Positions 1-8,577 of a DNA stretch of 13,774 nt are shown here, piece by piece. Position 1 is the first letter of the stretch. Each line of letters begins with the position of its first letter. The position numbers and the translations under genes were made by a program. The DNA lies in contig CAXTJZ010000089.1 of the NCBI GenBank assembly GCA_964244695.1, forward strand, positions 1 to 13,774, read 5' to 3'. Source of the stretch: BOG-908 sp964244695 (GTDB lineage: Bacteria > Pseudomonadota > Alphaproteobacteria > Acetobacterales > Acetobacteraceae). The notes under the pieces were generated by a model that searched no databases, was not told the DNA's origin, and saw only the letters and a program-made list of their open reading frames with translations.

Positions 1-20
1 GGTCGCGTCCTCGAAAGCGA

Positions 21-156
21 AGAAAGCAACGCCTTCTTTTTTGAAAAAAAGAACCAAAAAACTTTTGGTCCCTGTCGGGGACTGGCTGGTGAGCGCGCGA
101 CAGCGGAGTAAAAGTTTTTTGGTTCTTTTTTTCAAAAAAGAACTGCTTTCTTTCTT
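21..156. repeat. Palindromic element R1 (two arms, full copy)
   Basis: Two inverted arms (about 21-79 and 101-156) flank a short GC-rich centre. Each arm holds a T6-GA-A6 type hairpin (TTCTTTTTTGAAAAAAAGAA), then CAAAAAACTTTT, then a GC-rich block ending in CTGTCG. The right arm has GTTC/GAAC at the hairpin ends where other copies have CTTC/GAAG. It lies just after the ribE stop (TAA at 157-155), so it could terminate ribE transcription. It shares its arms with eight other copies in this window. Confidence 0.9.
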
Positions 157-760
157 AAGTCTCACTCAACCGCGCCACGTAACGCGCCAGCATGTCGATC
201 TCGATGTGGACCGCATCGCCCGGCTTACGCAACCCGAGCGTGGTGTGCTCTGCCGTGTGCGGGATGATGTTGACGCCGAAATCCTGGCCCTCGACTTCGT
301 TGACGGTAAGCGAGATGCCGTCGATCGACACCGAGCCTTTCGCCGCGATGTAGCGGTGCAGCGGGGCAGGCACCCGCACGCCGATGCGCAGCGAGCCCTG
401 CTCCGGCGTGATCGCGGTGATCTCGCCCAGGCCGTCCACATGGCCGCTGACCATGTGGCCGCCCAGCTCGTCGCCCAGCCGCAAGGCGCGCTCCAAGTTT
501 ATGCGTGTGCCAGGCGCCCAGCCGCCCAGCGTGGTGCGCGCAACGCTCTCGCCGGACACGTCCACCGCGAACCAGTCCGGGCCGAGTGCCGTGGCGGTCA
601 GGCAGCAGCCGGAACAGGCAATCGACGCGCCGATGGCGGTGCCGCCTTGGCCGGCCAGGAACTCGGGGGGTGTGCCTATGGTGACGCGCATGTCCTGGCT
701 GTCGCCGGCGTGGGTGATGGTGCGGACTTCGCCTTGGGCGGTGATTATGCCGGTGAACAT
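155..760 (-). CDS. ribE: Riboflavin synthase, alpha subunit
   Basis: Riboflavin synthase converts two molecules of 6,7-dimethyl-8-ribityllumazine into riboflavin and 5-amino-6-ribitylaminouracil, the last step of vitamin B2 synthesis, in the cytoplasm. The 201-residue product has the usual family length and two lumazine-binding repeats. The N-terminal MFTGII opens the first, which also has SGCCLT near residue 50. The second has GHMVSGHVDG at 101-110, SIDGISLTVNE at 145-155 and NIIPHT at 164-169. The ATG at 760 is 5 nt downstream of AGAGG (770-766), and MFTG is the canonical family N-terminus, so the start is secure. It follows ribD on the same strand, separated by palindromic element R2. The TAA stop lies exactly at the edge of element R1. 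The symbol follows the E. coli ribE (ribC) usage; naming varies between species. Confidence 0.96.
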   Translation of the reverse strand: MFTGIITAQGEVRTITHAGDSQDMRVTIGTPPEFLAGQGGTAIGASIACSGCCLTATALGPDWFAVDVSGESVARTTLGGWAPGTRINLERALRLGDELGGHMVSGHVDGLGEITAITPEQGSLRIGVRVPAPLHRYIAAKGSVSIDGISLTVNEVEGQDFGVNIIPHTAEHTTLGLRKPGDAVHIEIDMLARYVARLSET

Positions 761-772
761 TCTGGCCTCTGA

Positions 773-910
773 AGGAAGTAAGGAAGGCCTTCTTTTCTGA
801 AGAAAAGAAGCAAAAGACTTTCACTCCGCTGTCGCGCGCTGTTTCAGCAGGCGCCGACAGGGAGCAAAAGTTTTTTGGTTCTTTTTTTCAAAAAAGAACT
901 GCTTGCTTTT
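773..910. repeat. Palindromic element R2, between ribD and ribE
   Basis: A full copy with a left arm (about 773-835), a centre containing GTTTCAGCAG, and a right arm (about 853-910). The left hairpin differs from the consensus by two changes that pair with each other (CTTCTTTTCT-GA-AGAAAAGAAG), so the stem is kept. The right arm has the GTTC/GAAC variant. The element overlaps the 3' end of the ribD reading frame and lies 12 bp upstream of the ribE start. Confidence 0.9.
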
Positions 911-2046
911 CGTCGTGTGAACTCCGTCATCACGTCCGAACCCAGCGCGCGGGGTGCACCAAGCCGGGCGAACCGCGGCATGGCGGCCAGCGCGTCCGTC
1001 CCCAGCTCGGCCAGCGCCGCCAGGCCGTCAGCGCCCATAACGCTGGGCGCGTGGAACCAGACTATACGGTCCACCAGGTCGGCACGCAGAAGCGATGCGG
1101 CAAGCTGCGCGCCGCCTTCCACCAGCACGCGCGTGAGGCCGCGGGTGCCCAGCGCACGTAGCGCCTGCGGCAGGTCGATGCCGCCCGCGCCGGCCGGCAC
1201 CAGGACGCAGCGTGCGCCGGCTTCGGCCAGTCGCTGGGCGCGCGATGGGATGATCTCGCCCGGCTGGTAGGCGGCGGGGTCCACGCCGTCCGGCAGGCTG
1301 TCCGTGTGATAGAGGATCCAGCTCGGGCTCTCGTAGGCGGTGCGTACGATGGCGGCGGTGAGCGGCGTGCGCAGCCGGCTGTCGGCCACGATGCGTACGG
1401 TTGGGCGGTGCGCGTAGCCGGGCGTGCGGCAGGTCAGCTCCGGGTCGTCCGCGATCAGGGTGCTGGCGCCCACCATCACCGCGTCATGCCGGCCGCGCAG
1501 GGCGTGGACGTAGGCGCGGGACTCAGGGCCGGTGATCCAGCGGCTCTCGCCGGTGCGGGTGGCGATACGCCCATCCAGCGTGGTGGCAAGCTTCAGGGTC
1601 ACCAGCGGGCGGCCCTCGCGCACGCGGGCGAAGAAGCCGGCCAGGGTGTCCTGCGCATCCGCGGCGCGGAAACCCTCATCGACGCGCAGCCCGGCGCGGC
1701 GCAGCAGCGCTAGGCCGGCGCCATCCACCCTTGGATCGGGGTCGCCGGCGGCCACCACGACACGGGCGACGCCGGCGGCCACCAGCGCTTCCGCGCAGGG
1801 CGGGGTTTGGCCGTGGTGGCTGCACGGCTCCAGGGTCACGTAGGCGGTGGCGCCGCGCGCCGCCTCGCCCGCCATGGCGAGCGCCTGGGTCTCCGCATGC
1901 GGGCGACCGCGCAGTCCGGTGCGGCCGCGGCCCACCACGCGGCCGTCCGCCACGATCACGCAGCCGACCGAGGGGTTGGGCCAGGTGGCGCCCAGGCCGC
2001 GCGCGGCCAGCGCGAGGGCCGCGCCCATGTAGGTTGTGTCGTCCAT
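844..2046 (-). CDS. ribD: Bifunctional riboflavin biosynthesis deaminase/reductase RibD, with repeat-encoded C-terminal tail
   Basis: RibD deaminates the GTP-derived pyrimidine intermediate and then reduces its ribosyl side chain, two consecutive early steps of riboflavin synthesis. Residues 1 to about 145 form the cytidine-deaminase-like domain with zinc ligands in HAE (50-52) and in PCSHHGQTPPC (C75, C84). Residues about 146-375 form the reductase domain, with TLDGRIA (156-162), VGASTLIADDPELT from 192 and VEGGAQLAASL near 309-319. The ATG at 2046 lies 7 nt after the nrdR stop, behind a weak AGGG. The last about 20 residues (381-400, including FLKKRTKKLLLPVG) are a translation of the right arm of element R2, and the TGA sits in the centre of that element. 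The native protein probably ended near residue 380. The tail is unlikely to affect the catalytic domains, but this is inference. Confidence 0.95.
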   Translation of the reverse strand: MDDTTYMGAALALAARGLGATWPNPSVGCVIVADGRVVGRGRTGLRGRPHAETQALAMAGEAARGATAYVTLEPCSHHGQTPPCAEALVAAGVARVVVAAGDPDPRVDGAGLALLRRAGLRVDEGFRAADAQDTLAGFFARVREGRPLVTLKLATTLDGRIATRTGESRWITGPESRAYVHALRGRHDAVMVGASTLIADDPELTCRTPGYAHRPTVRIVADSRLRTPLTAAIVRTAYESPSWILYHTDSLPDGVDPAAYQPGEIIPSRAQRLAEAGARCVLVPAGAGGIDLPQALRALGTRGLTRVLVEGGAQLAASLLRADLVDRIVWFHAPSVMGADGLAALAELGTDALAAMPRFARLGAPRALGSDVMTEFTRRKASSSFLKKRTKKLLLPVGAC

Positions 2047-2053
2047 CGCCGCC

Positions 2054-2509
2054 CTATGTCGGGTCTTCGAGCGATCCTAGAAAGGCCTCGAAGTCCTTTG
2101 CCTCGCGGAAATCGCGATAGACGCTGGCAAAGCGCACATAGGCCACCTCGTCGATGGCCTTCAGCGTGTCCATCACCAGCTCGCCGATCTGCTTGCTGGG
2201 GATGTCGGTATCGCCCGAGGCTTCGAGCTGGCGGACGATGGAGCTGATGACGCGCTCGATACGCTCCTCTCCCACCGGGCGCTTGCGCAGCGCGATGCTG
2301 ATGGAGCGGTTGAGCTTCTCGCGGTCGAAGGGCACCCGGCGGCCGTCCGTCTTCGTCACGAACAGGTCGCGCAGCTGCACGCGCTCCACGGTGGTGAAGC
2401 GCTGGCCGCAACTGGCGCAGAAACGCCGGCGGCGTATGGCGCCGCCGTCCTCTGCCGGGCGGCTGTCTTTCACTTGCGTGTCGTCGTGGCCGCAGAAAGG
2501 GCATCGCAT
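2054..2509 (-). CDS. nrdR: Transcriptional repressor NrdR
   Basis: NrdR is a zinc-ribbon/ATP-cone regulator that represses ribonucleotide reductase operons according to bound adenine nucleotides. The 151-residue product has normal length. It begins MRCPFC and has the four zinc-binding cysteines C3, C6, C31 and C34, followed by a basic RRRR segment. The ATP-cone domain covers about 46-136 (VTKTDGRR, FDREKL, then VAYVRFASVYRDF near the end). The start is fixed by the invariant M-R-C-P N-terminus. It heads a gene set nrdR-ribD-ribE, a common bacterial neighbourhood. There is no Shine-Dalgarno: palindromic element R3 begins one base upstream of the ATG. I saw no NrdR box in the window. Confidence 0.96.
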   Translation of the reverse strand: MRCPFCGHDDTQVKDSRPAEDGGAIRRRRFCASCGQRFTTVERVQLRDLFVTKTDGRRVPFDREKLNRSISIALRKRPVGEERIERVISSIVRQLEASGDTDIPSKQIGELVMDTLKAIDEVAYVRFASVYRDFREAKDFEAFLGSLEDPT

Positions 2510-2510
2510 A

Positions 2511-2650
2511 GGAAGTAAGAAAGGCCTTCTTTTTTGAAAAAAAGAAGCAAAAAACTTTTGCTCCCTGTCGGCGAACGTTTCAGCAGCCGCCGACAGGGAG
2601 CAAAAGTTTTTTGGTCCTTTTTTTCAAAAAAGGACTGCTTGCTTCCTTAC
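2511..2650. repeat. Palindromic element R3 (best-preserved full copy)
   Basis: A full copy between the ABC transporter 3' end and the nrdR start. The left arm has the CTTC/GAAG hairpin, the right arm the GTCC/GGAC hairpin. The inner stem is perfect (see the terminator entry). The loop contains GTTTCAGCAG, shared with R2 and R6. One edge abuts the nrdR ATG; the other lies 3 bp past the transporter stop codon. Confidence 0.93.
2549..2612. terminator. Predicted bidirectional intrinsic terminator within R3
   Basis: Positions 2549-2573 and 2588-2612 are perfectly complementary over 25 bp around a 14-nt loop. The stem has a GC-rich core (GCTCCCTGTCGGCG), bounded by A/T runs on both sides, and T-rich sequence follows on either strand. 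That is the layout of an intrinsic terminator working in both directions. It lies directly after the ABC transporter gene on the minus strand. Terminator function is inferred from structure only. Confidence 0.55.
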
Positions 2651-2653
2651 GTC

Positions 2654-4444
<1,791 letters not shown>

Positions 4445-4452
4445 GGTTTGAT

Positions 4453-4510
4453 CCGGCTGGTCGGCCGGCCTCTGAACTGGGGATAGTGGGAATGCTGCGA
4501 GCTGGCTCGC
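4453..4510 (-). promoter_or_regulatory. Two short hairpins between a small ORF and the ABC transporter start
   Basis: GCGAGC-TG-GCTCGC at 4497-4510 is a perfect 6-bp inverted repeat. CCGGC at 4453-4457 pairs with GCCGG at 4464-4468, only 8 nt before the GTG start. Together with the 17-codon ORF just upstream they could form a leader or attenuator, but short GC-rich hairpins are common in such a genome, so this is weak. Confidence 0.25.
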
Positions 4511-4521
4511 GCCCGGTATGC

Positions 4522-4575
4522 CTAGCGGGTGCCGGACACCAGAGCCGGGATAAGTCGATTGAACATGCTCGCCAT
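4522..4575 (-). CDS. Possible 17-residue leader peptide, or displaced N-terminus of the ABC transporter
   Basis: The ATG at 4575 is preceded by GGGAGGT (4586-4580) with 4-5 nt spacing, one of the strongest Shine-Dalgarno sequences in the window. The frame reads MASMFNRLIPALVSGTR and stops at TAG (4524-4522). The ABC transporter frame is open across this whole stretch without its own start codon. Two readings are possible: a small upstream ORF that controls the transporter, or the original transporter start separated from its body by a frameshift (real or a sequencing error). I cannot choose between them from sequence alone. Confidence 0.4.
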   Translation of the reverse strand: MASMFNRLIPALVSGTR

Positions 4576-4729
4576 GCAGACCTCCCGAGCTAAGTATTTC
4601 TCACGCGACGAGCGTAGCCGAACCCACGATGAAAAAGCAAAGCTAAGTTCAGCAGCAGGCGTTTCGGTTCAAAGCCAAGCGCACGTTTAAACCTGGCGGG
4701 CGCCTATGGCTTCCTGCGCTGACTAGTGT
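4576..4729. other. Non-coding spacer upstream of the ABC transporter
   Basis: With the flanking entries this belongs to a gene-poor stretch of about 600 bp (4445-5041). On both strands I see no ORF with family resemblance, no RNA gene and no repeat arm here. It is less GC-rich than its neighbours and presumably holds the promoter for the minus-strand transporter, but no convincing -35/-10 pair stands out. Confidence 0.4.
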
Positions 4730-4975
4730 GCGATTGCCCGAAATTCAGCTCGTGATCACACCGGCAGCAACGAGCGGGTCGCGCTTCACGATCTCCTCCG
4801 GTGTCTCTGCAATTTCGTCATCCAGAAACAACAACGCCCCCGCATCATTGGCAAAGGGTCCGGCGGCGCGCAATCGGTCGTTTTCAAGAAGGCTCGAAGA
4901 TATGTCCGGTCACGGAAAACTTGCTTTCGCCGATCCCCTTAGTCCTGCCAAATCGATAGTCCACAACAAGCCAAC
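4730..4975 (-). pseudogene. Degenerate YciI-like gene relic
   Basis: The minus strand reads DRLRAAGPFANDAGALLFL followed by a segment ending RDPLVAAGVITS. This resembles the C-terminal half of YciI-family (YCII domain) proteins, whose hallmark is a (G)DP-(Y/F/L)-x-x-A-G-(V/L) motif near the end. The frame stops at TGA (4747-4745) exactly where family members usually continue; a one-base shift there reads SWNFG. Upstream the same frame is blocked by TGA at 4912-4910, while another frame continues the resemblance (WLVVDYRFG, TGHIFEP) until TGA at 4886-4884. So at least one frameshift lies within 4884-4912. No intact start is visible. The identification is from memory of family motifs, not a search. 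Confidence 0.5.
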
Positions 4976-4990
4976 ATCGATGCAGGCACA

Positions 4991-5047
4991 AGAAGTGAAA
5001 GGTTTTTGCTTCTTGTTTCAAAAAGGAAGGCGTTCCTTGCCTTACTT
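4991..5047. repeat. Palindromic element R4 (solo, degenerate arm)
   Basis: A single arm, read on the minus strand from bamB outward: AAGTAAGGCAAGG, GCCTTCC, T5-GAAAC-AAGAAG, then CAAAAACCTTT. It has several departures from the consensus hairpin and no partner arm nearby. The bamB stop codon (TAA 5044-5042) lies inside its edge motif. Confidence 0.75.
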
Positions 5048-6394
5048 GTAAGCCGTCAAGGTAGCATCGTCGGTCAGTAGAAGCACGATCCCCTGCGCCA
5101 CCGAAGCCGGCGTTGAAGCCGTATCTGACAGAGTGCTGCTGGTCACTAGAGCACCGGTAGTCGCGTCCAGCACCGCCATCTTGCCGTGGTCACTGACCAC
5201 AATCAGCTTGCCGCCGACAAGCGTGGGGCCGAACCAGGTGATCAGGCCCTTGGTGCGCTTGGGATTCTGGAAGCGTGGCAGGTCGGTCACCCAATGCACC
5301 GAGCCGTCGTCCTTCGACAAAGCCGCAAGCTTCTGGTCTGTGCTGACGAGGAACAGGAAGTCGCCGGCCAGCCAGGGCGTGTTGGCGCCGGCCACGTCGC
5401 GCTGCCAAACGCGGCGGCCGGAACGTATGTCGAGTGCGGCGAGCAGGCCGCCTAGACCGATGCCATAGACCAGGCCCCCGTCGATGATGGGAGCAGCGCG
5501 CACCGAGCCGAAATCGGACAGCGTGGACTGGCCTTTCAGCCCGCCCATGTTGTCTGTCCAGACCAGCGTGCCGCTGCCCTGCCGCACGGCGGCCAGGTCG
5601 CCCGATTCGAAGCCGGCGACGATCACACCGTCGGCGGCGGCGGGCCCGGCCTGGCCGATGGTGCCGGTGTTGGATGCGGTACCCTGGTAGGACCAGAGGA
5701 ACTTGCCGTCGGCTTGTGAGAACGCCTGCAATTGCTGGTCGACGGTGACGACGCTGATCACGCCCTGGCTTACCAGCGGCGCGCTGCGGGAAGGCGAATT
5801 CAGTTCGGCGTGCCAGTCCTGGCGGCCGTCGGACAGTCGAAGCGCCAGCAGCTGGCCGCGGCCGGTCACCGCGTAGAGGTGGTCGCCATCTATGGCGATG
5901 CCGCCGCCTATGTTGCTGTTGTGCGCCTTTTTCGGCTTGGTGACGCTGCGCCAGGCCTTATGGCCGGTCGCCAGGTCGAAGGCGCAGACTACGCCGTCCG
6001 TGTCCATGGTGTAGGCGTGGCTGCCGGCGATCAGCGGCTGCGCGGTGAAGCGGGCGCGGTAGTTGCCGCCGGCGCCCACGTTCGTGCTCCAGAACTTGGT
6101 CAGGCCGCCGGCGTAATTGGCGCCCACGTGATCCACCGAGCCCGCGTATTGCAGCCAGTTCGGGTTGTCGACGACAGGCGGCAGGGTGACGGGTTCCACG
6201 TTGTCGATCGCCAGGCCGCGCGTGGAGGCTAGCACCGGCTCGCGGTTGCCGGGGATCGGCTTCTTCTCTTCGTCGGTCAGCCAGTCGAAGGCGCCACAAC
6301 CGCCGAGAGCGGGCAGCAGGAGCGGGAGCAGGAGGGCGTTGCGGCGGGTGAGGTGGGACGCTGGTCTGACGGAGGAGGTCACGCTGCTGGTCAT
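5042..6394 (-). CDS. bamB: Outer membrane assembly lipoprotein BamB (PQQ-like beta-propeller)
   Basis: BamB is a periplasm-facing lipoprotein of the BAM complex, which folds beta-barrel proteins into the outer membrane. The 450-residue product begins with a lipoprotein signal peptide: a basic RR pair at 17-18, a leucine-rich core and a lipobox LGGC with the modified cysteine at 33. The rest is a beta-propeller of repeated PQQ-like blades, shown by recurring motifs such as VVCAFDLATGHKAWR, LLALRLSDGRQDWH, LLAALDIRSGRRVWQ and LAALSKDDGSVHW. The length is somewhat above that of E. coli BamB, as is common in alphaproteobacteria. The ATG at 6394 overlaps the stop of the upstream TPR gene by 4 bp (ATGA), indicating translational coupling. 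The stop TAA coincides with the edge of repeat arm R4. The GTPase gene der, often found next to this pair, is not here. Confidence 0.88.
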   Translation of the reverse strand: MTSSVTSSVRPASHLTRRNALLLPLLLPALGGCGAFDWLTDEEKKPIPGNREPVLASTRGLAIDNVEPVTLPPVVDNPNWLQYAGSVDHVGANYAGGLTKFWSTNVGAGGNYRARFTAQPLIAGSHAYTMDTDGVVCAFDLATGHKAWRSVTKPKKAHNSNIGGGIAIDGDHLYAVTGRGQLLALRLSDGRQDWHAELNSPSRSAPLVSQGVISVVTVDQQLQAFSQADGKFLWSYQGTASNTGTIGQAGPAAADGVIVAGFESGDLAAVRQGSGTLVWTDNMGGLKGQSTLSDFGSVRAAPIIDGGLVYGIGLGGLLAALDIRSGRRVWQRDVAGANTPWLAGDFLFLVSTDQKLAALSKDDGSVHWVTDLPRFQNPKRTKGLITWFGPTLVGGKLIVVSDHGKMAVLDATTGALVTSSTLSDTASTPASVAQGIVLLLTDDATLTAYK

Positions 6395-7239
6395 CCATGC
6401 GCTGCCGACGCGGGCGCGGCGGGAGCTGGGGCGGGCTTGAGGGTTGGTTTGGCAGAGGGAGCCGGGGCGAGCGCGTCCGGCGGCAGGGTGGTCAGCACGT
6501 CTGCTGCCATCTGGCGCATGTCTTCGGGCGCCATGGGATCGCTGGTGAGGCGCTGCATGATCGTGGCGGCCTCATGCGTGTTTCCGGTGCGCACGTCCAG
6601 CAGGGCGAGCAGCTGTTCGGCCATCGGGCGCCATGGGTTGCCGGTGCTGGTCAGCGCCTGCAGGCGGTTTCTCAGTGGAGCAGGATCGGCGGTGTCGAGC
6701 TGGTGCTGGGCGCTGGTCAGCGTGGCCAGGTCTGCCATCAGGCGGGACGCGGAAGGATCATCCGAGATGGATTGCCAGGTGGCAATGGCCTGGGAATGCT
6801 GGCCGGTGTGCCATTGCAACGCGCCCAGGCGAAGGCGGGCGAGCACGCGATACCCTTCCGGCCCGGTGGCCGCGATGTTGGCGAGGGTTGCCGCGGCGGG
6901 TGCGGCCAGTGCGGCATCCGCCGTGCCCTTCATAGCCTTGTCCGCCTCGCCTGAAGCGGTGATGAAGCGGTTGGCCACCGCATTGGCCGCGTCTTGCCGG
7001 CTCTGCTTCCAATAGACGTAGCCGCCCGTGCTGGCGAGGACCAGGACGAACAGGGCGATGCCGGTGCCGGCGAACCGGAGGCCGAAGGCGCGGGCGCGCT
7101 CGGCGCGGAGGTCCTCCTCCACTTCATCAAAGATGTCTGGCAACGCTTGCTTGTCCTTGGGCGGTATGACGGGCGGACCATAGCGGCGGTGCTGATGAGG
7201 GGAAACCCCTTGGTGGCCGGGGCGACGCCGGCAGGACAT
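6391..7239 (-). CDS. Tetratricopeptide-like inner-membrane protein (YfgM family)
   Basis: Members of this family (E. coli YfgM/AncA) are bitopic membrane proteins with a periplasmic TPR domain that help trafficking of envelope proteins and often sit next to bamB. The sequence shows an acidic cytoplasmic segment PDIFDEVEEDLRAERAR (about 34-50), one membrane helix at about 57-77, then an alanine-rich helical periplasmic region (for example LARLRLGALQWHTGQHSQA) and a Pro/Ala-rich tail. The start is uncertain: the ATG at 7239 gives 282 residues but has a poor Shine-Dalgarno, and its first about 25 residues are basic and unlike the family. A natural N-terminus would lie at PPKDKQ, where the preceding codon is ATA rather than ATG. 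It overlaps bamB by 4 bp. Confidence 0.75.
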   Translation of the reverse strand: MSCRRRPGHQGVSPHQHRRYGPPVIPPKDKQALPDIFDEVEEDLRAERARAFGLRFAGTGIALFVLVLASTGGYVYWKQSRQDAANAVANRFITASGEADKAMKGTADAALAAPAAATLANIAATGPEGYRVLARLRLGALQWHTGQHSQAIATWQSISDDPSASRLMADLATLTSAQHQLDTADPAPLRNRLQALTSTGNPWRPMAEQLLALLDVRTGNTHEAATIMQRLTSDPMAPEDMRQMAADVLTTLPPDALAPAPSAKPTLKPAPAPAAPASAAHG

Positions 7240-7270
7240 GCCGGCGCGCTGGCCGGGGAGCAGGCAAGGC

Positions 7271-7416
7271 GTAACACCACCGCGGACACCAAGAGCACCA
7301 GGAGGCTTCGTTCAAGGCCAGCAACACGGCTGCTGATGGTCTTCCATCATGCTTTCAGCTTTGGGGAGTCAGAAGCGGTCGGCCTCCTTGGTGTTTTTGG
7401 CGTCCTTTGTGGTTAA
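7271..7416. repeat. Inverted pair of a second repeat family (AACCACAAAGGAC type)
   Basis: The plus strand at 7271-7306 (core GACACCAAGAGCACCAGGAGGC) and the minus strand at 7416-7381 (core GACGCCAAAAACACCAAGG) align over about 24 nt with few mismatches, both beginning GT(T)AAC. They are in opposite orientation about 75 bp apart. The motif resembles the ACCAAGG-type intergenic repeats seen in many bacterial genomes. The right-hand copy is translated as the end of the CCA-adding enzyme. The segment between the arms contains no recognisable gene. Confidence 0.6.
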
Positions 7417-8577
7417 CTCGTCTTTTGCCAAAGCAGCCGCCAGACGGTCCATGCAGGCCTGCTGGTCCGGCGTGCATCCGGCCTCCAGCCACCAGGCGCG
7501 CACCTGGCGCAACGCCTCGCCAACCTGCGGACCGGCTCGGGCGCCCAAGGCCAGGGCGTGACGGCCCTCAAGCGGAAAGACGGGCCGCTGCATGGCGGCG
7601 AGACGCGCCCGGAGTGAGGCTGGCGCGCCGGCCAGGAAGCTGCGGCCGGCCAGGATGTCCGCGGGCGTGTCGGCAAGCAGCCGGCGCAGTGTGTCGTCGC
7701 TGTCCGACAGCGAAGGCGCCCGGCCGTCCGCAAGCAGCAGCAGCCTGCTGCTTTCGGCGGTTGACAGACGCAGGCGCTGGGCGATCGGTCGGGCGTCACC
7801 GGCAATGAGGGACGCGAGCCGGAGGACCGGATCGGGCGGCGCGCCGGCTTGCAAGGTCGTATCCAACCTGCTGAACCGAAGTGCCTCCGGAAGCAGTGCC
7901 GCGAGCACGCCGAGCTGCCGCATCAGGCTGAGGGCGACGCACGGGTCCGGCGCCTCCAGTATGCGCTTGAGCTCGCTCCAGACGCGCTCGGCAGAAAGCT
8001 GGGCCAGGCCGGCGGTGGCGGCCGCTATGGCCGCGGTGGCGTCCGGGTCCGGCTTGCCGGTGCCGTAGCGGGCGAAAAAGCGGAAGTAGCGCAGTATGCG
8101 CAGGTAATCCTCGGCAATGCGCCGCGTGGCCTCGCCCACGAAGCGCACGCGGCCGGCTGCCAGGTCCGCCGCGCCGTCGAAATAGTCGTGCAGCGTGCCA
8201 GACTGGTCCAGCGACATGGCATTTATCGTGAAGTCGCGCCTGGCCGCGTCCTCCTCGAAATCGCTGGTCCAGGTAACGCGGGCGTGGCGGCCGTCGGTCG
8301 CCTCGTCGCGCCGCAACGTGGTGATCTCGAACGGGCGGCCGCCGCTTACGGCGGTCAGCGTGCCGTGGGCGATGCCGGTGGGGATCACGCGCAGGCCGGC
8401 CTGCTCCAGCGCGGCTACGGATTGCTCGGGCTGGTCCGGCGTTGCGATGTCGATGTCGGCCACTTCGCGGCCAGCCAGCCTGTCCCGCACGCAGCCGCCG
8501 ACGAGGCGCGCTTGGGGAAGGGCGCCCAGGATAGGACGCAAGGCAGCGTCCGCGAGCAGGGCGGCGAACACGCTCAA
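7369..8577 (-). CDS. cca: CCA tRNA nucleotidyltransferase (class II poly(A) polymerase family)
   Basis: This enzyme adds or repairs the 3'-terminal CCA of tRNAs in the cytoplasm. The 402-residue product shows the class II motifs in order: nucleotide-binding GGCVRD (27-32), catalytic carboxylates in DIDIAT (D41, D43), the substrate-contacting RRDFTINAM (113-121) and the EDYLRILRYFRF helix (156-167). The start is TTG at 8577, overlapping the stop of the upstream gene as TTGA; a GTG two codons later is an alternative. No Shine-Dalgarno is visible, so coupling to the upstream gene is likely. The last about 15 residues (TTKDAKNTKEADRF) are translated from an interspersed repeat, so the native C-terminus was probably replaced. 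Confidence 0.93.
   Translation of the reverse strand: MSVFAALLADAALRPILGALPQARLVGGCVRDRLAGREVADIDIATPDQPEQSVAALEQAGLRVIPTGIAHGTLTAVSGGRPFEITTLRRDEATDGRHARVTWTSDFEEDAARRDFTINAMSLDQSGTLHDYFDGAADLAAGRVRFVGEATRRIAEDYLRILRYFRFFARYGTGKPDPDATAAIAAATAGLAQLSAERVWSELKRILEAPDPCVALSLMRQLGVLAALLPEALRFSRLDTTLQAGAPPDPVLRLASLIAGDARPIAQRLRLSTAESSRLLLLADGRAPSLSDSDDTLRRLLADTPADILAGRSFLAGAPASLRARLAAMQRPVFPLEGRHALALGARAGPQVGEALRQVRAWWLEAGCTPDQQACMDRLAAALAKDELTTKDAKNTKEADRF

Noticed and set aside
773..850. FMN riboswitch before the riboflavin genes
   Set aside because: The leader of ribE is the palindromic element and nrdR-ribD has only element sequence upstream; no conserved RFN-type blocks are visible.
2511..2570. 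Promoter inside the repeat arm (TTGAAA, 17 nt, TTTGCT)
   Set aside because: The -10 is poor, the A/T runs are explained by the hairpins, and the direction points into the terminator-like stem.
4728..5051. 107-codon plus-strand ORF in the gene-poor stretch
   Set aside because: No plausible start signal, its end is translated repeat R4, and the opposite strand carries the YciI-like relic.
6930..7298. Signal-peptide-like ORF (LLVLLVSAVVLRLAC) upstream of the TPR gene
   Set aside because: The hydrophobic stretch is the reverse reading of the second repeat family, and the frame then shadows the TPR gene.
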